From the NCBI GenBank assembly GCA_023953835.1, contig JAMLJB010000004.1, positions 1-64,000 on the forward strand: 64,000 bases of DNA, in the 5' to 3' direction. The notes under the pieces were generated by a model. That model ran no database searches. It saw only the letters and a program-made list of their open reading frames with translations, and had not been told where the DNA came from. This DNA comes from Rhizobiaceae bacterium. GTDB lineage: Bacteria; Pseudomonadota; Alphaproteobacteria; Rhizobiales; Rhizobiaceae. Positions 8,742-17,644 of the stretch are shown here, in pieces. Position 1 is the first letter of the stretch; each line of letters starts with the position of its first letter. The translations under genes and the position numbers were made by a program.

Positions 8742-9656
8742 ATGCACCAGACCGCACCCACTTCCAGTTCGCTTGCGCCGCTCCTAGATGAGCTTGCGCT
8801 CTACGGCGTCAAGCCGCTCTCCGACGAGGCTGACTTCCGGCCGCTGCCCGAAGTCGATGTCGTCGAAAACGGCATAGCCGCCCTGGTCTCGACGATGACC
8901 GATATGTTCCGCGAGACCCGTCTCGAGGACGAAACCGAAGAAATGCTCTGGTCGCTGACCAACATCTTCCATCGCCGTCTCGGCTTCATCCAGAAGCGGC
9001 TCGACGACAACGAAGCCCGCCAGCGTGCAAGCCTCACCGAACAGGACGGTTCCGAAGTCAAGTCCGTCGAGCTCGAACGTCTCTCCAATGAAGGGCTTTC
9101 CCTGACCGAATGCCGCAACGCCTTCGAAGCCATGCGCGATCTTGCGGCCGATCACTACCGCGTCGAAACCGGTTCGGCCTGGTTGCCGCGCACAGGCTCC
9201 AAGGTCAGCCACCGCAGTCTCACCGCTTCCGTCATCGCAAGCCGTGACTATATCTCGGCCAAACGCCGTCTCGAAGCGGAAACGCATTGCCCGCGAGGCA
9301 CCCGAATCGCCTTCACCGGCGGCGACTATCAGGATCACGATGCCATCTGGGAAACGCTCGACAAAACGCTCGAGAAGCACCCCGACATGATCCTTCTCCA
9401 CGGCGGCACACCGCATGGCGCGGAGCTGATCGCCGCGAAATGGGCGGAGGCACGAAACGTCAAGCAGGTCAGCTTCAAGCCCGACTGGAATGCGCACCGA
9501 AAGGCCGCTCCCTTCAAGCGCAACGACGTCCTGCTCGACCAGATGCCCGTCGGCGTCATCGCCGCGCCGGGCACCGGCATTACCGAGAACCTGGTCGACA
9601 AGGCCCGCCGCCTCGGAATTCCGGTCCTGCGCATCGGCAAGGAGGTGGCGGCATGA
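8742..9656 (+). CDS. DUF2493 / SLOG-fold protein
   Basis: The 304-residue product has a helical N-terminal half and a C-terminal domain (about 185-300) typical of DUF2493: RIAFTGGDYQDHDAIWETL, then HGGTPHGAELIAAKWA, and IAAPGTGITENLVDKARRLG. This is a SLOG-type Rossmann fold, a superfamily that binds nucleotides or nucleotide-derived ligands (compare DprA and the LOG proteins). DUF2493 genes are common on rhizobial plasmids; the ligand is unknown. The next gene follows after a short gap, and the preceding leader is highly structured. Confidence 0.85.
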   Translation: MHQTAPTSSSLAPLLDELALYGVKPLSDEADFRPLPEVDVVENGIAALVSTMTDMFRETRLEDETEEMLWSLTNIFHRRLGFIQKRLDDNEARQRASLTEQDGSEVKSVELERLSNEGLSLTECRNAFEAMRDLAADHYRVETGSAWLPRTGSKVSHRSLTASVIASRDYISAKRRLEAETHCPRGTRIAFTGGDYQDHDAIWETLDKTLEKHPDMILLHGGTPHGAELIAAKWAEARNVKQVSFKPDWNAHRKAAPFKRNDVLLDQMPVGVIAAPGTGITENLVDKARRLGIPVLRIGKEVAA

Positions 9657-9700
9657 GCCGCCGCCTTCCCCTCAGCCTCTCAAAGGAAAGGATCATCACC

Positions 9701-10060
9701 ATGGCCTCGAACACCCTGACTCCACTGGAAAATTCGCTCCGAAATGCCTATATTGCGACTTCAACGAGGAGCTCCGACATGGCGCGCATTCCCGATATCA
9801 TCGAGACCAAGGCGCAGGTCGACACAGTCGTCGACGCCTTCTTCGCGACCGGCGACGATGCAGTCTTCACCAGGCACATCAAGGCCATGTCCGATGAGCA
9901 TGATCGTTCCAGCATCGCCATCATGCGCGGTTCTGGCAACGAGCTCGATCCCATGTGCGAGTTGCTGTCCCTCGTGCTCGGCCGCAAGATCATCGCCGTG
10001 GAGGACGTGATTGCCTACAATGCACGTTACAGCGACTGGAAGAAGTCAGAGGCGGCCTGA
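9701..10060 (+). CDS. hypothetical protein, 119 aa
   Basis: I choose ATG 9701, preceded by AAAGGAAAGG. ATG 9654, overlapping the stop of the DUF2493 gene, is possible. The product ends DVIAYNARYSDWKKSEAA and contains two helical stretches (IIETKAQVDTVVDAFFATGD; ELDPMCELLSLVLGRK). The family is not recognised. It lies upstream of a zeta-like and a Fic gene, so an antitoxin role was considered, but no inhibitory motif was found. Confidence 0.55.
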   Translation: MASNTLTPLENSLRNAYIATSTRSSDMARIPDIIETKAQVDTVVDAFFATGDDAVFTRHIKAMSDEHDRSSIAIMRGSGNELDPMCELLSLVLGRKIIAVEDVIAYNARYSDWKKSEAA

Positions 10061-10062
10061 TC

Positions 10063-10395
10063 ATGGTCGCTCTGCTCAAGCCCCAACAGCGGCAGGACCG
10101 GTTTCCGGTCCTGCCGCACGTCACGGTGACGCCGAACATGGCGTCACTGGCGACACCGGGCGCACCAATCCGGCTCAACCGCGCCATGCTCTCAAAACTC
10201 GGCTATGGCGCCGCAGCCCTCGACACGCTAGAGGCGGGCGTCGCCATCACCTACTCCGAGGACGATACTCCAGCCTTGCATACCATTCGCGAGTTTCCCG
10301 ACGGTGCGCGCTATCTGCAACATGTCACCTGGCTTGGCGATCGCAGGGCATGGAAGGTCGAAACGATCAAACGGCTGCCTGACGCGGCTCGTTAA
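10063..10395 (+). CDS. hypothetical protein, 110 aa
   Basis: The start ATG is three bases after the stop of the previous gene, and its stop overlaps the start of the zeta-like gene. The product has a basic start and a beta-rich second half (GVAITYSEDDTPALHTIREF). Tight coupling to the zeta-like kinase makes an antidote or partner role possible, but nothing in the sequence proves it. Confidence 0.55.
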   Translation: MVALLKPQQRQDRFPVLPHVTVTPNMASLATPGAPIRLNRAMLSKLGYGAAALDTLEAGVAITYSEDDTPALHTIREFPDGARYLQHVTWLGDRRAWKVETIKRLPDAAR

Positions 10396-11027
10396 TGGCA
10401 AAACCCGTATTCCTCATCATTGCCGGTCCCAACGGGTCCGGCAAATCGACCTTCGCTCAAGCCAACTCCATCGGAACCCGCATCGATCCCGACGCCATCG
10501 CGTGCCAGATCAATCCTGATAACCCCGATTGTGCCGCCCTATCCGCCGGCGTCCAAGCGCTGCGCCAAATCCGTGACCATGTTGCAGCCGGCAGATCGTT
10601 CACCCAGGAAACCACCCTTGCCGGCCGCCAGCCGCTCCGCGACATGCAGGCCGCCAGGGACGCCGGCTTCCATGTCCAGCTCGAATTCATTTCGCTCGAA
10701 AGCGCGGCACGATCGGCCGAACGTGTCGCAGAGCGCGTCGCCAAGGGCGGTCATGATATCCCGGCGGACGCGATTGCCCGCCGCTTCGACAAAATCATCG
10801 AGCAACTGCCCGAGGCGGCGTCGATTGCCGACGAGACCACCGTCCGCGACAACGAACACAGGGATTTCCGGCTCGTTCTCCGCCTGCGCGACGGTAAGAC
10901 CGTCGAGCGCGCCCAAACGATCCCGAAACATCTGAAAGACGTCATCGAGCGGCTGGAGACACTTGGCCGCAACACGCCAAAGAGTCTATCTCTACAACCA
11001 CCTTCTCCTGATCACGGCAGATCATGA
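10395..11027 (+). CDS. zeta-toxin-family P-loop kinase
   Basis: The 210-residue product starts with a Walker A motif, AGPNGSGKST (residues 10-19), followed by TRIDPDAIA (about 28-36) and FTQETTLAGR (about 70-79), the arrangement seen in zeta-toxin kinases, where the conserved acidic residues and Arg contact UDP-N-acetylglucosamine. Zeta toxins phosphorylate that cell-wall precursor. Chromosomal and plasmid relatives are often annotated this way without proof of toxicity. It is coupled by overlap to the gene before it and abuts the Fic gene. Confidence 0.75.
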   Translation: MAKPVFLIIAGPNGSGKSTFAQANSIGTRIDPDAIACQINPDNPDCAALSAGVQALRQIRDHVAAGRSFTQETTLAGRQPLRDMQAARDAGFHVQLEFISLESAARSAERVAERVAKGGHDIPADAIARRFDKIIEQLPEAASIADETTVRDNEHRDFRLVLRLRDGKTVERAQTIPKHLKDVIERLETLGRNTPKSLSLQPPSPDHGRS

Positions 11028-12035
11028 ATGGCTGACGACCCGTACTGCTATCCTGGCACGAACGTTCTCATCAACAAATACGGCATCACCGATGCGGTCT
11101 CCGCATCGCGAAACGAACAGGTCATCACCAAGACTGCCCTCGCAGATATTTCGCACACGCCTATCACGGGAAAATACGACGGCGCACATTTCCGTCAGTT
11201 CCACCAGCGCATCTTCGGCCAGTTCTACGAATGGGCCGGGCAACCGCGCATCTACAACGTGGAAAAGCCGGAACCCGTGTTGGGCGGCCAATCGGTGGAC
11301 TATGGCGACCACAAGACCATCAACGCCGATCTCGACCGCGAGATGTCGGCGCTGTCGAAATTCCAGTGGGACGACAAGAACAAGCTCACCTCCGCGTCGA
11401 AATTCGCCTCCAACATGACCGCCATCTGGAAGATCCACGCCTTCCGCGAAGGCAACACGCGCACCGTCGGCGCCCTCGTGCGCCAGTTTACCAAGGAACG
11501 CGGCTTCGAGCTCGATCACGACACGCTTTGGGAGCGCGCTTCGGAAACCCGCGACGCGCTCGCCAAAGCCAGTGTCGGCCAGCCCAAGGACCTCATAAAG
11601 ACCATCCTCACCGCTCATCAGATCGGCAAGGATCGCAACCACCCCGAGCTCGGCCGCATCACCTCTCAGATGGCCCATGTCCTGCGCTTCATGGGCAAGC
11701 CGGAGATCGGTTTCCCGAAACAGGGCGACAAAGTCTCTGGCCAGGTGATCGACATCTCCTACAACACCGTGCTGATCGGAAACGGCCGTTCCGTCCAGGC
11801 CGTCTCGGACAGGAATTTCGAGAAACCGCCCATCGTCAACAAACATGCCGGCGCCGTCATCGCCCACGCCCTCGAGCCGCTGTCGAAGTCCAAGACCGTC
11901 GAACTCGATCGCTCCACGCCGGCAAAGGCCGATACCCGATCCGAACCCGATCGCGGCGAAGATAAGACCAGGACCAGCCCGGCGCGCACCGTGATCACAC
12001 CACCCAGGTCGAACGATCGCGATCGCAGCCGATAG
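11028..12035 (+). CDS. Fic-domain AMP-transferase
   Basis: The 335-residue protein has the Fic active-site motif HAFREGNTRTVGAL starting at His137, a full match to HxFx(D/E)GNxRxxR-type loops (the final Arg is absent; the loop ends TRTVGAL). Upstream are QFHQRIFGQFYEWAGQPR, typical of the Fic fold, and downstream a beta-rich region (about 225-260, GQVIDISYNTVLIGNG) resembling the OB domain after Fic in Bartonella Bep and VbhT proteins. The tail is basic and polar; no BID domain is obvious in the 335 residues. Fic enzymes usually transfer AMP to target proteins. The gene abuts the zeta-like gene. Confidence 0.82.
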   Translation: MADDPYCYPGTNVLINKYGITDAVSASRNEQVITKTALADISHTPITGKYDGAHFRQFHQRIFGQFYEWAGQPRIYNVEKPEPVLGGQSVDYGDHKTINADLDREMSALSKFQWDDKNKLTSASKFASNMTAIWKIHAFREGNTRTVGALVRQFTKERGFELDHDTLWERASETRDALAKASVGQPKDLIKTILTAHQIGKDRNHPELGRITSQMAHVLRFMGKPEIGFPKQGDKVSGQVIDISYNTVLIGNGRSVQAVSDRNFEKPPIVNKHAGAVIAHALEPLSKSKTVELDRSTPAKADTRSEPDRGEDKTRTSPARTVITPPRSNDRDRSR

Positions 12036-12112
12036 CTTTCCAAACCTTGCGGCGTTCCCCTGACGCTCTTACCATCTCCGCTTACGCCGTCAGCGCCAGG
12101 AGATGCCTTCAC

Positions 12113-12373
12113 ATGACCCCAACTTTCGATCCGCGCGACATGCTGTTCGGAATCCCCACCAACGTGTTCTATTTCGTCAGCCTCACCAGTTTCATTCCCT
12201 TCATCTTGATCGAGACGCTGGCGATCGGCTCCTGGCTGCTCCTGTTTCTCTTTGGCTACGCCACCGTCCGGCATCGCATGGACGTCGCGCCAGCCGAGAT
12301 CCAGAAGTTCGAAAAGATGCTCGGCCCCGATATGCTCGATCCCCGCGGCCTGGGCTTCAAGTCGAGAAGGTGA
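12113..12373 (+). CDS. small membrane protein, 86 aa
   Basis: The start is set by CCAGGAG about ten bases upstream of ATG 12113. One or two hydrophobic helices (about residues 12-50, VFYFVSLTSFIPFILIETLA and a following Leu-rich stretch) are followed by a charged cytoplasmic tail. The family is not recognised. It is the last gene of the first block on the plus strand. Confidence 0.6.
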   Translation: MTPTFDPRDMLFGIPTNVFYFVSLTSFIPFILIETLAIGSWLLLFLFGYATVRHRMDVAPAEIQKFEKMLGPDMLDPRGLGFKSRR

Positions 12374-12401
12374 AAGGGGGATGCGACCATAGGAGGACGT
12401 T

Positions 12402-12830
12402 TTGACAACCCGATCTTTTAGAGAACTTGGAGCAATTGGCCTGCTTGCGGGCATTATCATCCTTCCCCATCATGCCGCGCTGGCGGCGGACCATTGCAAA
12501 GGCGTCGATACAAAACTCACGGCGCAACGCGAAGCTGACTATGCCAAGCTTGTCGCCAAGAGCCTCGATCGGAACGTCAAGCCTTCGAAGGTTGACGTTC
12601 AGGATTTCAAGCAGTCCGGCACATGGACCGTGGTGTTTGCCGAGGTCCCGGTTGCAGACCCAGGCTATTTCTTCTTCGATTCGTCATCGGGCAAACCGGT
12701 CTTCAAGGATGTCTGGGGTGGTGTCGCGGAGAAGAGTGAGGCACCCGAAATTGCGAAGTGGGCGAGAAACCTTGGCGCGAACAAGACGATCGCGTCTTGC
12801 TTCGCCGACACGGTAGCCGTGGCTGAGTAG
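12402..12830 (+). CDS. exported hypothetical protein, 142 aa
   Basis: Translation starts at TTG 12402, placed by AGGAGG six bases upstream. The N-terminus has a hydrophobic signal sequence ending near AALAADHC, so the mature protein should be periplasmic. Two cysteines (about 33 and 133) could pair. The body (TWTVVFAEVPVADPGYFFFD) is beta-rich. No family is recognised. A terminator-like hairpin follows. Confidence 0.6.
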   Translation: MTTRSFRELGAIGLLAGIIILPHHAALAADHCKGVDTKLTAQREADYAKLVAKSLDRNVKPSKVDVQDFKQSGTWTVVFAEVPVADPGYFFFDSSSGKPVFKDVWGGVAEKSEAPEIAKWARNLGANKTIASCFADTVAVAE

Positions 12831-12849
12831 CACCGCCCAGATATGACGG

Positions 12850-12880
12850 ACGGGGTGGCAGACCCGCCCCGTGCGCTTTT
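12850..12880 (+). terminator. rho-independent terminator-like hairpin
   Basis: ACGGGGTGG (12850-12858), loop CAGAC, CCGCCCCGT (12864-12872, one G-U pair) is followed by GCGCTTTT. It lies 20 bp after the stop of the exported protein gene and fits a terminator for it. Confidence 0.6.
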
Positions 12881-13037
12881 AGCAGAATCGGCTGTGTATG
12901 CATTCTGTCGCGCAATTCCTGAAAGTCACTACGTCGGCGGTTATTTGATTTTTGCGAAAGGCGGGCCGGTAGGTTCGACCTTCCGAGACGCACGGCAACG
13001 AGTGAAATCGACCCAACCAAGCCGTTCGGAGAAGCCG

Positions 13038-13328
13038 ATGAACAACATGCTGGCCTGCAATTCGTGTGGATCGAACCAAATAGAATCGACCGTTCAATTC
13101 GGCTCGTACGTCCTCCGTTGCGCGGCCTGCGGCGAAGATATTGTCGCGACCTCATTCCTGGCGATAGGCGACATAGATCGAGAGTTTTCGGCTTATGTCG
13201 ACCCTGGCCACGGGAAACAGCCAACAGCAGAGACTCTCATCGCTCATGGCCCGCTTCGGCAAATCTCCGCAGCAATCCGTGCCGTGGCGGGCACTGGAAC
13301 CTCGGTACTTCTGGTTCCTACGACATAG
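13038..13328 (+). CDS. small zinc-ribbon protein, 96 aa
   Basis: A longer frame from 12843 exists, but that start lies in the terminator. I prefer ATG 13038 (MNNMLACNSCGSNQIES). The first 40 residues hold two CxxC pairs (CNSCGSNQ and RCAACGED) about 20 residues apart, the pattern of a zinc ribbon. The remainder is unremarkable. Function unknown. Confidence 0.5.
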   Translation: MNNMLACNSCGSNQIESTVQFGSYVLRCAACGEDIVATSFLAIGDIDREFSAYVDPGHGKQPTAETLIAHGPLRQISAAIRAVAGTGTSVLLVPTT

Positions 13329-13507
13329 ACCCGTATGGCCCGTCTCCACCCTACAGCGTCATTCCACTGTCGTGACAAAATCGCCGGCACTGGATTTTCA
13401 GTTAAAATTCAGTCGCAAAAGTCGGGTGCGAAAGTCGAAGATGCACGACAAGCTTTTGTGACACTTCGCGGCCGTGAATATCAGCCGCAACGAACGTGGT
13501 GCAGGTT

Positions 13508-13951
13508 TCAGGATTTCCGCGACACGTCTTTGTCACGGCGTTGGGCTATTACCATCCCGGCGATGATCAAGATCACTCCCAGGCTACTCGCCCATAGCGA
13601 CAGGGCGGCTGGACGGAGAAGATCGAGCGCTACGCCCGACACCATTTGCCCGCCGATGATGAGAATGGCCGTATTGATCGCTCCGATCCGAGCGATCAAC
13701 CAACTTCCGGCCGCGACGAACACGACCCCTATCGGGCCACCGAGATAGGCGACCCAAGGCGCACCGGCTGCACCCGATGGCAACAATCCGCCGATGATAA
13801 GGCCGAGTGCGGTCAGCACACCGAATCCCACAATGTGATTCCAGAAGGAGGCAATAAGCGGCGAGGTTGAAAGGCTGAGCCGCCCGTTAAGCTGGCGGTT
13901 CAGCCCAACGAGAATGCCGGCGCAGCACGCGATAAGCACTGATAGGGTCAT
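13508..13951 (-). CDS. DMT-family transporter, DUF606/YdcZ type
   Basis: This 147-residue inner-membrane protein has about five hydrophobic helices and the DUF606 pattern (VGLNRQLNGRLS near the N-terminus, SFWNHIVGFGVL, GGPIGVVFVAAGSWL). DUF606 proteins often come as paired half-size subunits. Here the partner gene lies just upstream with a 4-bp overlap but is frameshifted. I chose the start at 13951 because it begins MTLSVLIACCAG, right after the partner. The substrate is unknown. Confidence 0.75.
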   Translation of the reverse strand: MTLSVLIACCAGILVGLNRQLNGRLSLSTSPLIASFWNHIVGFGVLTALGLIIGGLLPSGAAGAPWVAYLGGPIGVVFVAAGSWLIARIGAINTAILIIGGQMVSGVALDLLRPAALSLWASSLGVILIIAGMVIAQRRDKDVSRKS

Positions 13952-14440
13952 GTGGCAACGTCCCTCGCAAAGATAATGAGCGCGCTGCCGGCGAGAATGA
14001 GACCCAGCGTAGCAAGGTCGCGGGCATCGGGACGGCGCTTCGGCAATCCAAAGAAGCCCCATGTATCGGCCGCCAAACTAAAGATCACCTGTCCGGCCAG
14101 GCCGAGTGCCAATGTGCCGGAAAGCCCGACCGGCGTGTTCACGGCTGTGGAGGCCAATATGACCGTTGCAGCGCCGGAGACGCCGCCGAGATAGGCCCAT
14201 GCAGGCGCAGGCGGGACCTTCGGCAATCGGGCTTCGGTGGCGGTATAAAACGGTGAGAAGAATCACCGCCGCGATCGTACCCGTGCCGTGCGCTACCCAT
14301 GCCGAGAACACCGCGTTCCCATAATGGGCAAGCTCGCCGTTGAAGTGCACCATCAAGCTGAGAAGGCCGCCCGTCCCAAATGCCGCGAGGAAAACGATAG
14401 GGTGGGCTTGGACACGTTGTTGGGTAGCGTCAATCGTCAC
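13948..14440 (-). pseudogene. frameshifted DUF606/YdcZ transporter
   Basis: The N-terminal half (QAHPIVFLAAFGTGGLLSL... to TVLYRHRSPIAEG) and the C-terminal half (PKVPPAPAWAYLGGVSGAAT... to FARDVAT) lie in different frames that change over near 14195-14240. Read together they give one DUF606 protein homologous to its downstream neighbour. A GTG at 14440 with GGAGGA upstream fits the start. Either the gene is broken or the sequence has an indel error. Confidence 0.7.
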
Positions 14441-14560
14441 GGGCCGCGATCCTCCGGAATCAGGTGCTGGAACCCTCCAGCTTGCCATCTAATGACCGTT
14501 AGGAGAATCCCAACGTCTGCTTTGTCGAGGTCAATGCGACGCCGGTCCCGGTTCATGCCC

Positions 14561-15406
14561 TTATTTTCCGAATTTCAGCATCGCGGTTCCCGCCGCAATC
14601 GCGATCGCGGACGCGCTTTTCAAGGTCGTCACGGGCTCCTTCAGAAAACAGCTCCGAACACGACCGCGAAGCCGATGCTTGTCGCGCGTAGCGCCGATAC
14701 CGACGCCATCGGCGCGATCGTCAGCGCCCAAACGACAAGCCAATAGGCGATAAATCCGGTCACGCCGGCAATTGCCCCTGCCGTCCATCGTTTCGCAGAT
14801 GAAGGCCAGAGCGCATGGCGTCTCCGGAATTGCACCACCGGCAGGAAAGCGGCGGCATCGAGGAGGCCGACCCATATCATGTAGGCGGACGCGCTTCCGG
14901 CATGGCGTGCTCCCAGGCCGTCAACGATGGTGTAAACGGCGGCGAACGTGCCGGTCGCCAGCGCCAGGACGACCGCGCGCGCGTCTCCTACCCGGTCCAG
15001 ACCTCGTGTGAGCGACAGGCTCATGATGCCGAGCGAGATGACGAAGACCGCCGCCAACGATTGAGGGTCAGTCGTCTCGCCAGCAAACACCATCGCCAGG
15101 ATCGCCACGATCAGCGGCGAGGACCCGCGGGCGATCGGATAGACGCGACCGAGATCCCCGAACCTGTAAGATTCCACGAGGAACAGCCTGTAGCCAGTAT
15201 GGAGCACCGCAGCCCCGAGAAGAAACGGCCCAGCCCGACGCGCCGGGAATCGGAACGAAGGTGATCAACAGAAGGGAGATTGCCGCCTGCACGGCGACGA
15301 TGACAGCCATGGAGGATATGCCGTCGCCATCGACCTTCACCAGTGCGTTCCATAGGGCGTGCAGGAAAGCGGCCAGAAGAACGAGGAAAAATACTTCGGG
15401 GGTCAT
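14561..15406 (-). pseudogene. frameshifted EamA transporter
   Basis: Three overlapping frames together encode one EamA-type drug/metabolite transporter: MTPEVFFLVLLAAFLHALWN from 15406, LHTGYRLFLVESYRFGDLG and on through YTIVDGLGARHAGSA in the middle, and FLKEPVTTLKSA to the stop at 14561. It aligns along its length with the intact transporter at 16799-17644 (shared blocks HTGY, GDLGxVYPxARGSxP, VDGLGARxAGSA). At least two frameshifts are needed. Confidence 0.75.
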
Positions 15407-15636
15407 GTCCCGCCTTTTGGCCCTTGTCGCCAGAGATCACGGCAGAGCAGCTTGCTCATGTCATGATCGACCATGGTGGCGATGTTTCGGGTTCTAATTA
15501 CCATGTCCTGCAACTGCCGCTCGTTGAGGCCGGCAAGGTTCTGGTCACACAATCCATGGCTCGGGAAAATGCACCGGGCGAGGCAGGCCAGCGCATTCCA
15601 GCCTTGGACGGTTCCTTTCCGACGCGCGAGTATCAT
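15403..15636 (-). CDS. small protein, DUF1127-like C-terminal part
   Basis: This 77-residue frame overlaps the start of the EamA remnant by four bases. The segment LAGLNERQLQDMVIRTRNI resembles the DUF1127 (YjiS-like) core, in which a Trp-led helix precedes L-x-x-R-x-L-x-D-x-G. The glycine position is not conserved, so the match is tentative. It would be the first gene of the transporter operon, divergent from the LysR gene. Confidence 0.4.
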   Translation of the reverse strand: MILARRKGTVQGWNALACLARCIFPSHGLCDQNLAGLNERQLQDMVIRTRNIATMVDHDMSKLLCRDLWRQGPKGGT

Positions 15637-15751
15637 GACCGGTAACTGTTAGGGTTGCTTGGGAAAAATCATGCCCGGATTCTTAACCATTTGAGAAAAC
15701 TGAGAAAAACGAGTAGTTCTTGCAGCAGGTGATAACTTTCCTCATGGATTG

Positions 15752-16684
15752 ATGATGGCCGTGCATTTTCCAGGACTGCGCGTGCTGCGAGGGTTCGAGG
15801 CGGCCGGCCGCCTCTTGAACTTCAGCCATGCGGCGGTCGAGCTCGGCGTGACGCCGGCTGCTATCAGTCATCAGGTGCGTGAACTCGAAGACCAGCTTGG
15901 AGTGGAACTGTTTTCCCGCACCAGCCGCTCGATGCAATTGACGGCGGCCGGCGAGATTCTTCATCGCGCAGCGCGCGACGCTCTTGCGAGCCTCGCACGC
16001 GGAATGGCGCGGATCGAGGATGCCAGCGACAGTAACAAGCTCAAGGTCATTGCCTCGGCGTCGATCGCCGCCAAATGGCTGGTGCCACGCATCGGCAGAT
16101 TCATAGAGTTGCGGCCTGACATAGATGTCCGGCTGGACATTTCATCCCATCTTCGCGACTTCTCCCCCGACGATGCCGATATTGTCATTCGCTGGGGAAA
16201 GGTCGCTCACCCCAGCCTGCAATGCGAGCGCCTGTTCGAAAACGTCGTGTTTCCAGTTTGCAGCCCAGCCCTGCTGCGCTCGACACCGTTGCGTGAACCG
16301 CGCGACCTGATGCACCACCGCCTGATTCATGTCTCGTGGAAAGGCCAGGATGGCGACCGGCCGAACTGGCGGACATGGTTGCGCGCATCCGGCATCGAAG
16401 ATGCTCTCGACAATGGGTCGGGACTGCACTTCGATGAATCCGGTTCTGCCCTCCAGGCCGCCATAGATGGGCAGGGGGTCGCTCTCGGGGATTCGTCACT
16501 GGTTGCCGATGATCTTGCAGCCGGCCGTCTCGTCCGGCCGCTCGATCTGGCCATCAACAGCCCACCGGAATTTGCCTACTATGTCGTTTCTCCAATAGAG
16601 GTCGCGGAGAACTCCCCCGTTGCGGTGTTCCGCGAATGGCTGCTCGCGGAAGCGATGAAAAAACCTTCGAAACCGGCCACGTAG
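15752..16684 (+). CDS. LysR-family regulator (GcvA-like)
   Basis: The 310-residue protein has an N-terminal winged helix (LRVLRGFEAAGRLLNFSHAA then VTPAAISHQVRELEDQLG, about 8-55) and a periplasmic-binding-like effector domain (about 90-300), closest in pattern to the GcvA/AmpR group. ATG 15752 is the likely start (TTG 15749 is in frame). It faces the decayed transporter operon across about 115 bp and precedes an intact EamA transporter, so it probably controlled one or both. Confidence 0.85.
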   Translation: MMAVHFPGLRVLRGFEAAGRLLNFSHAAVELGVTPAAISHQVRELEDQLGVELFSRTSRSMQLTAAGEILHRAARDALASLARGMARIEDASDSNKLKVIASASIAAKWLVPRIGRFIELRPDIDVRLDISSHLRDFSPDDADIVIRWGKVAHPSLQCERLFENVVFPVCSPALLRSTPLREPRDLMHHRLIHVSWKGQDGDRPNWRTWLRASGIEDALDNGSGLHFDESGSALQAAIDGQGVALGDSSLVADDLAAGRLVRPLDLAINSPPEFAYYVVSPIEVAENSPVAVFREWLLAEAMKKPSKPAT

Positions 16685-16798
16685 CAGGCTTTAGGAATTG
16701 CGCGACAGGGACGGCAGCTATCCGACTCGGTGGCGATTGCTTTCTGCGATGACAATCCTCGTCGGAATTATGATAACAAGAACTATGGGAGCATCCCG

Positions 16799-17644
16799 AT
16801 GAGCTTTGACGTTGCCGCGATCGTCCTCCTGGCGGCCGCCTTGCACGCAGGTTGGAACACACTAATCAAGATCAGCGGCGATCGCGTCGCCGTCATGGCG
16901 TTCGTGACGTTGGCGGGCAGCCTCATTTCGCTCCCCTTCCTGTTCTTCGTCGAAGGCCCCGCACCGGCAAGCTGGCCGTTGCTGGCTACGACGATCCTTC
17001 TGCACACGGGCTATCATTTTTTCCTGCCAGTCGCTTACGATCATGGCGATCTGGGCCAAGTCTACCCGATGGCGCGCGGGTCGGCTCCTATTCTTGTCAC
17101 GGCAGGAGCCTTTGTGTTTGCGGGAGAAGCCCTGGAGCCGTTGGCGATCGTCGGCGTTCTTTGTCTCGCCGTGGGCGTAATAACGCTGACGTTCGATAAA
17201 ACCAGCGGCATCGCGAAACAGCCGAAAGCCGTCTGTTTCGCCTTGGCGACAGGCGCGTGCATCGCCTCTTATACGGTGGTCGACGGGCTTGGCGCTAGGC
17301 AGGCGGGTTCAGCTCTGGGCTTCGCTGTCTGGCTTACCATCGGCGATGGCCTGTTGACGTTTCTTCTGGCTCTCGCGTGGAAGGGCGGCGCGGTCTGGCG
17401 TGTTGCGCGAGCCAATCTGCCGACCGGCGTTGCTGGCGGTGCGATGCAGGTGGGGGCCTACTGGATTATCGTATGGGCTTTGGCCCTGGCCCCGATGGGA
17501 ATGGTCTCCGCGCTCAGGGAAACTAGCGTGCTATTCGCGGCGCTGATCTCGACGCTTTTGCTCAAGGAAGGGTGGGGAGCCTGGCGGTTCATCTCCGCCG
17601 CCTTGGTCAGTTTTGGCCTCGTGCTCCAGCGCGCGCACAAATAG
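16799..17644 (+). CDS. EamA/DMT-family transporter
   Basis: This 281-residue inner-membrane protein has about ten hydrophobic helices and two internally related EamA halves (HAGWNTLIKISGD near the start, GDLGQVYPMARGSAP about 80, VDGLGARQAGSA about 160). Its start ATG 16799 follows ACTATGGGAG. It resembles members annotated as phosphonate-utilisation-associated transporters, but no phosphonate genes are nearby, so the substrate is open. It is a full-length paralogue of the broken gene at 14561-15406. Confidence 0.8.
   Translation: MSFDVAAIVLLAAALHAGWNTLIKISGDRVAVMAFVTLAGSLISLPFLFFVEGPAPASWPLLATTILLHTGYHFFLPVAYDHGDLGQVYPMARGSAPILVTAGAFVFAGEALEPLAIVGVLCLAVGVITLTFDKTSGIAKQPKAVCFALATGACIASYTVVDGLGARQAGSALGFAVWLTIGDGLLTFLLALAWKGGAVWRVARANLPTGVAGGAMQVGAYWIIVWALALAPMGMVSALRETSVLFAALISTLLLKEGWGAWRFISAALVSFGLVLQRAHK

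Noticed and set aside
9701..10395. Possible Fic antitoxin (VbhA-like) in the two small genes before the zeta-like gene
   Set aside because: No [S/T]xxxE[G/N] inhibitory motif was found in either product.
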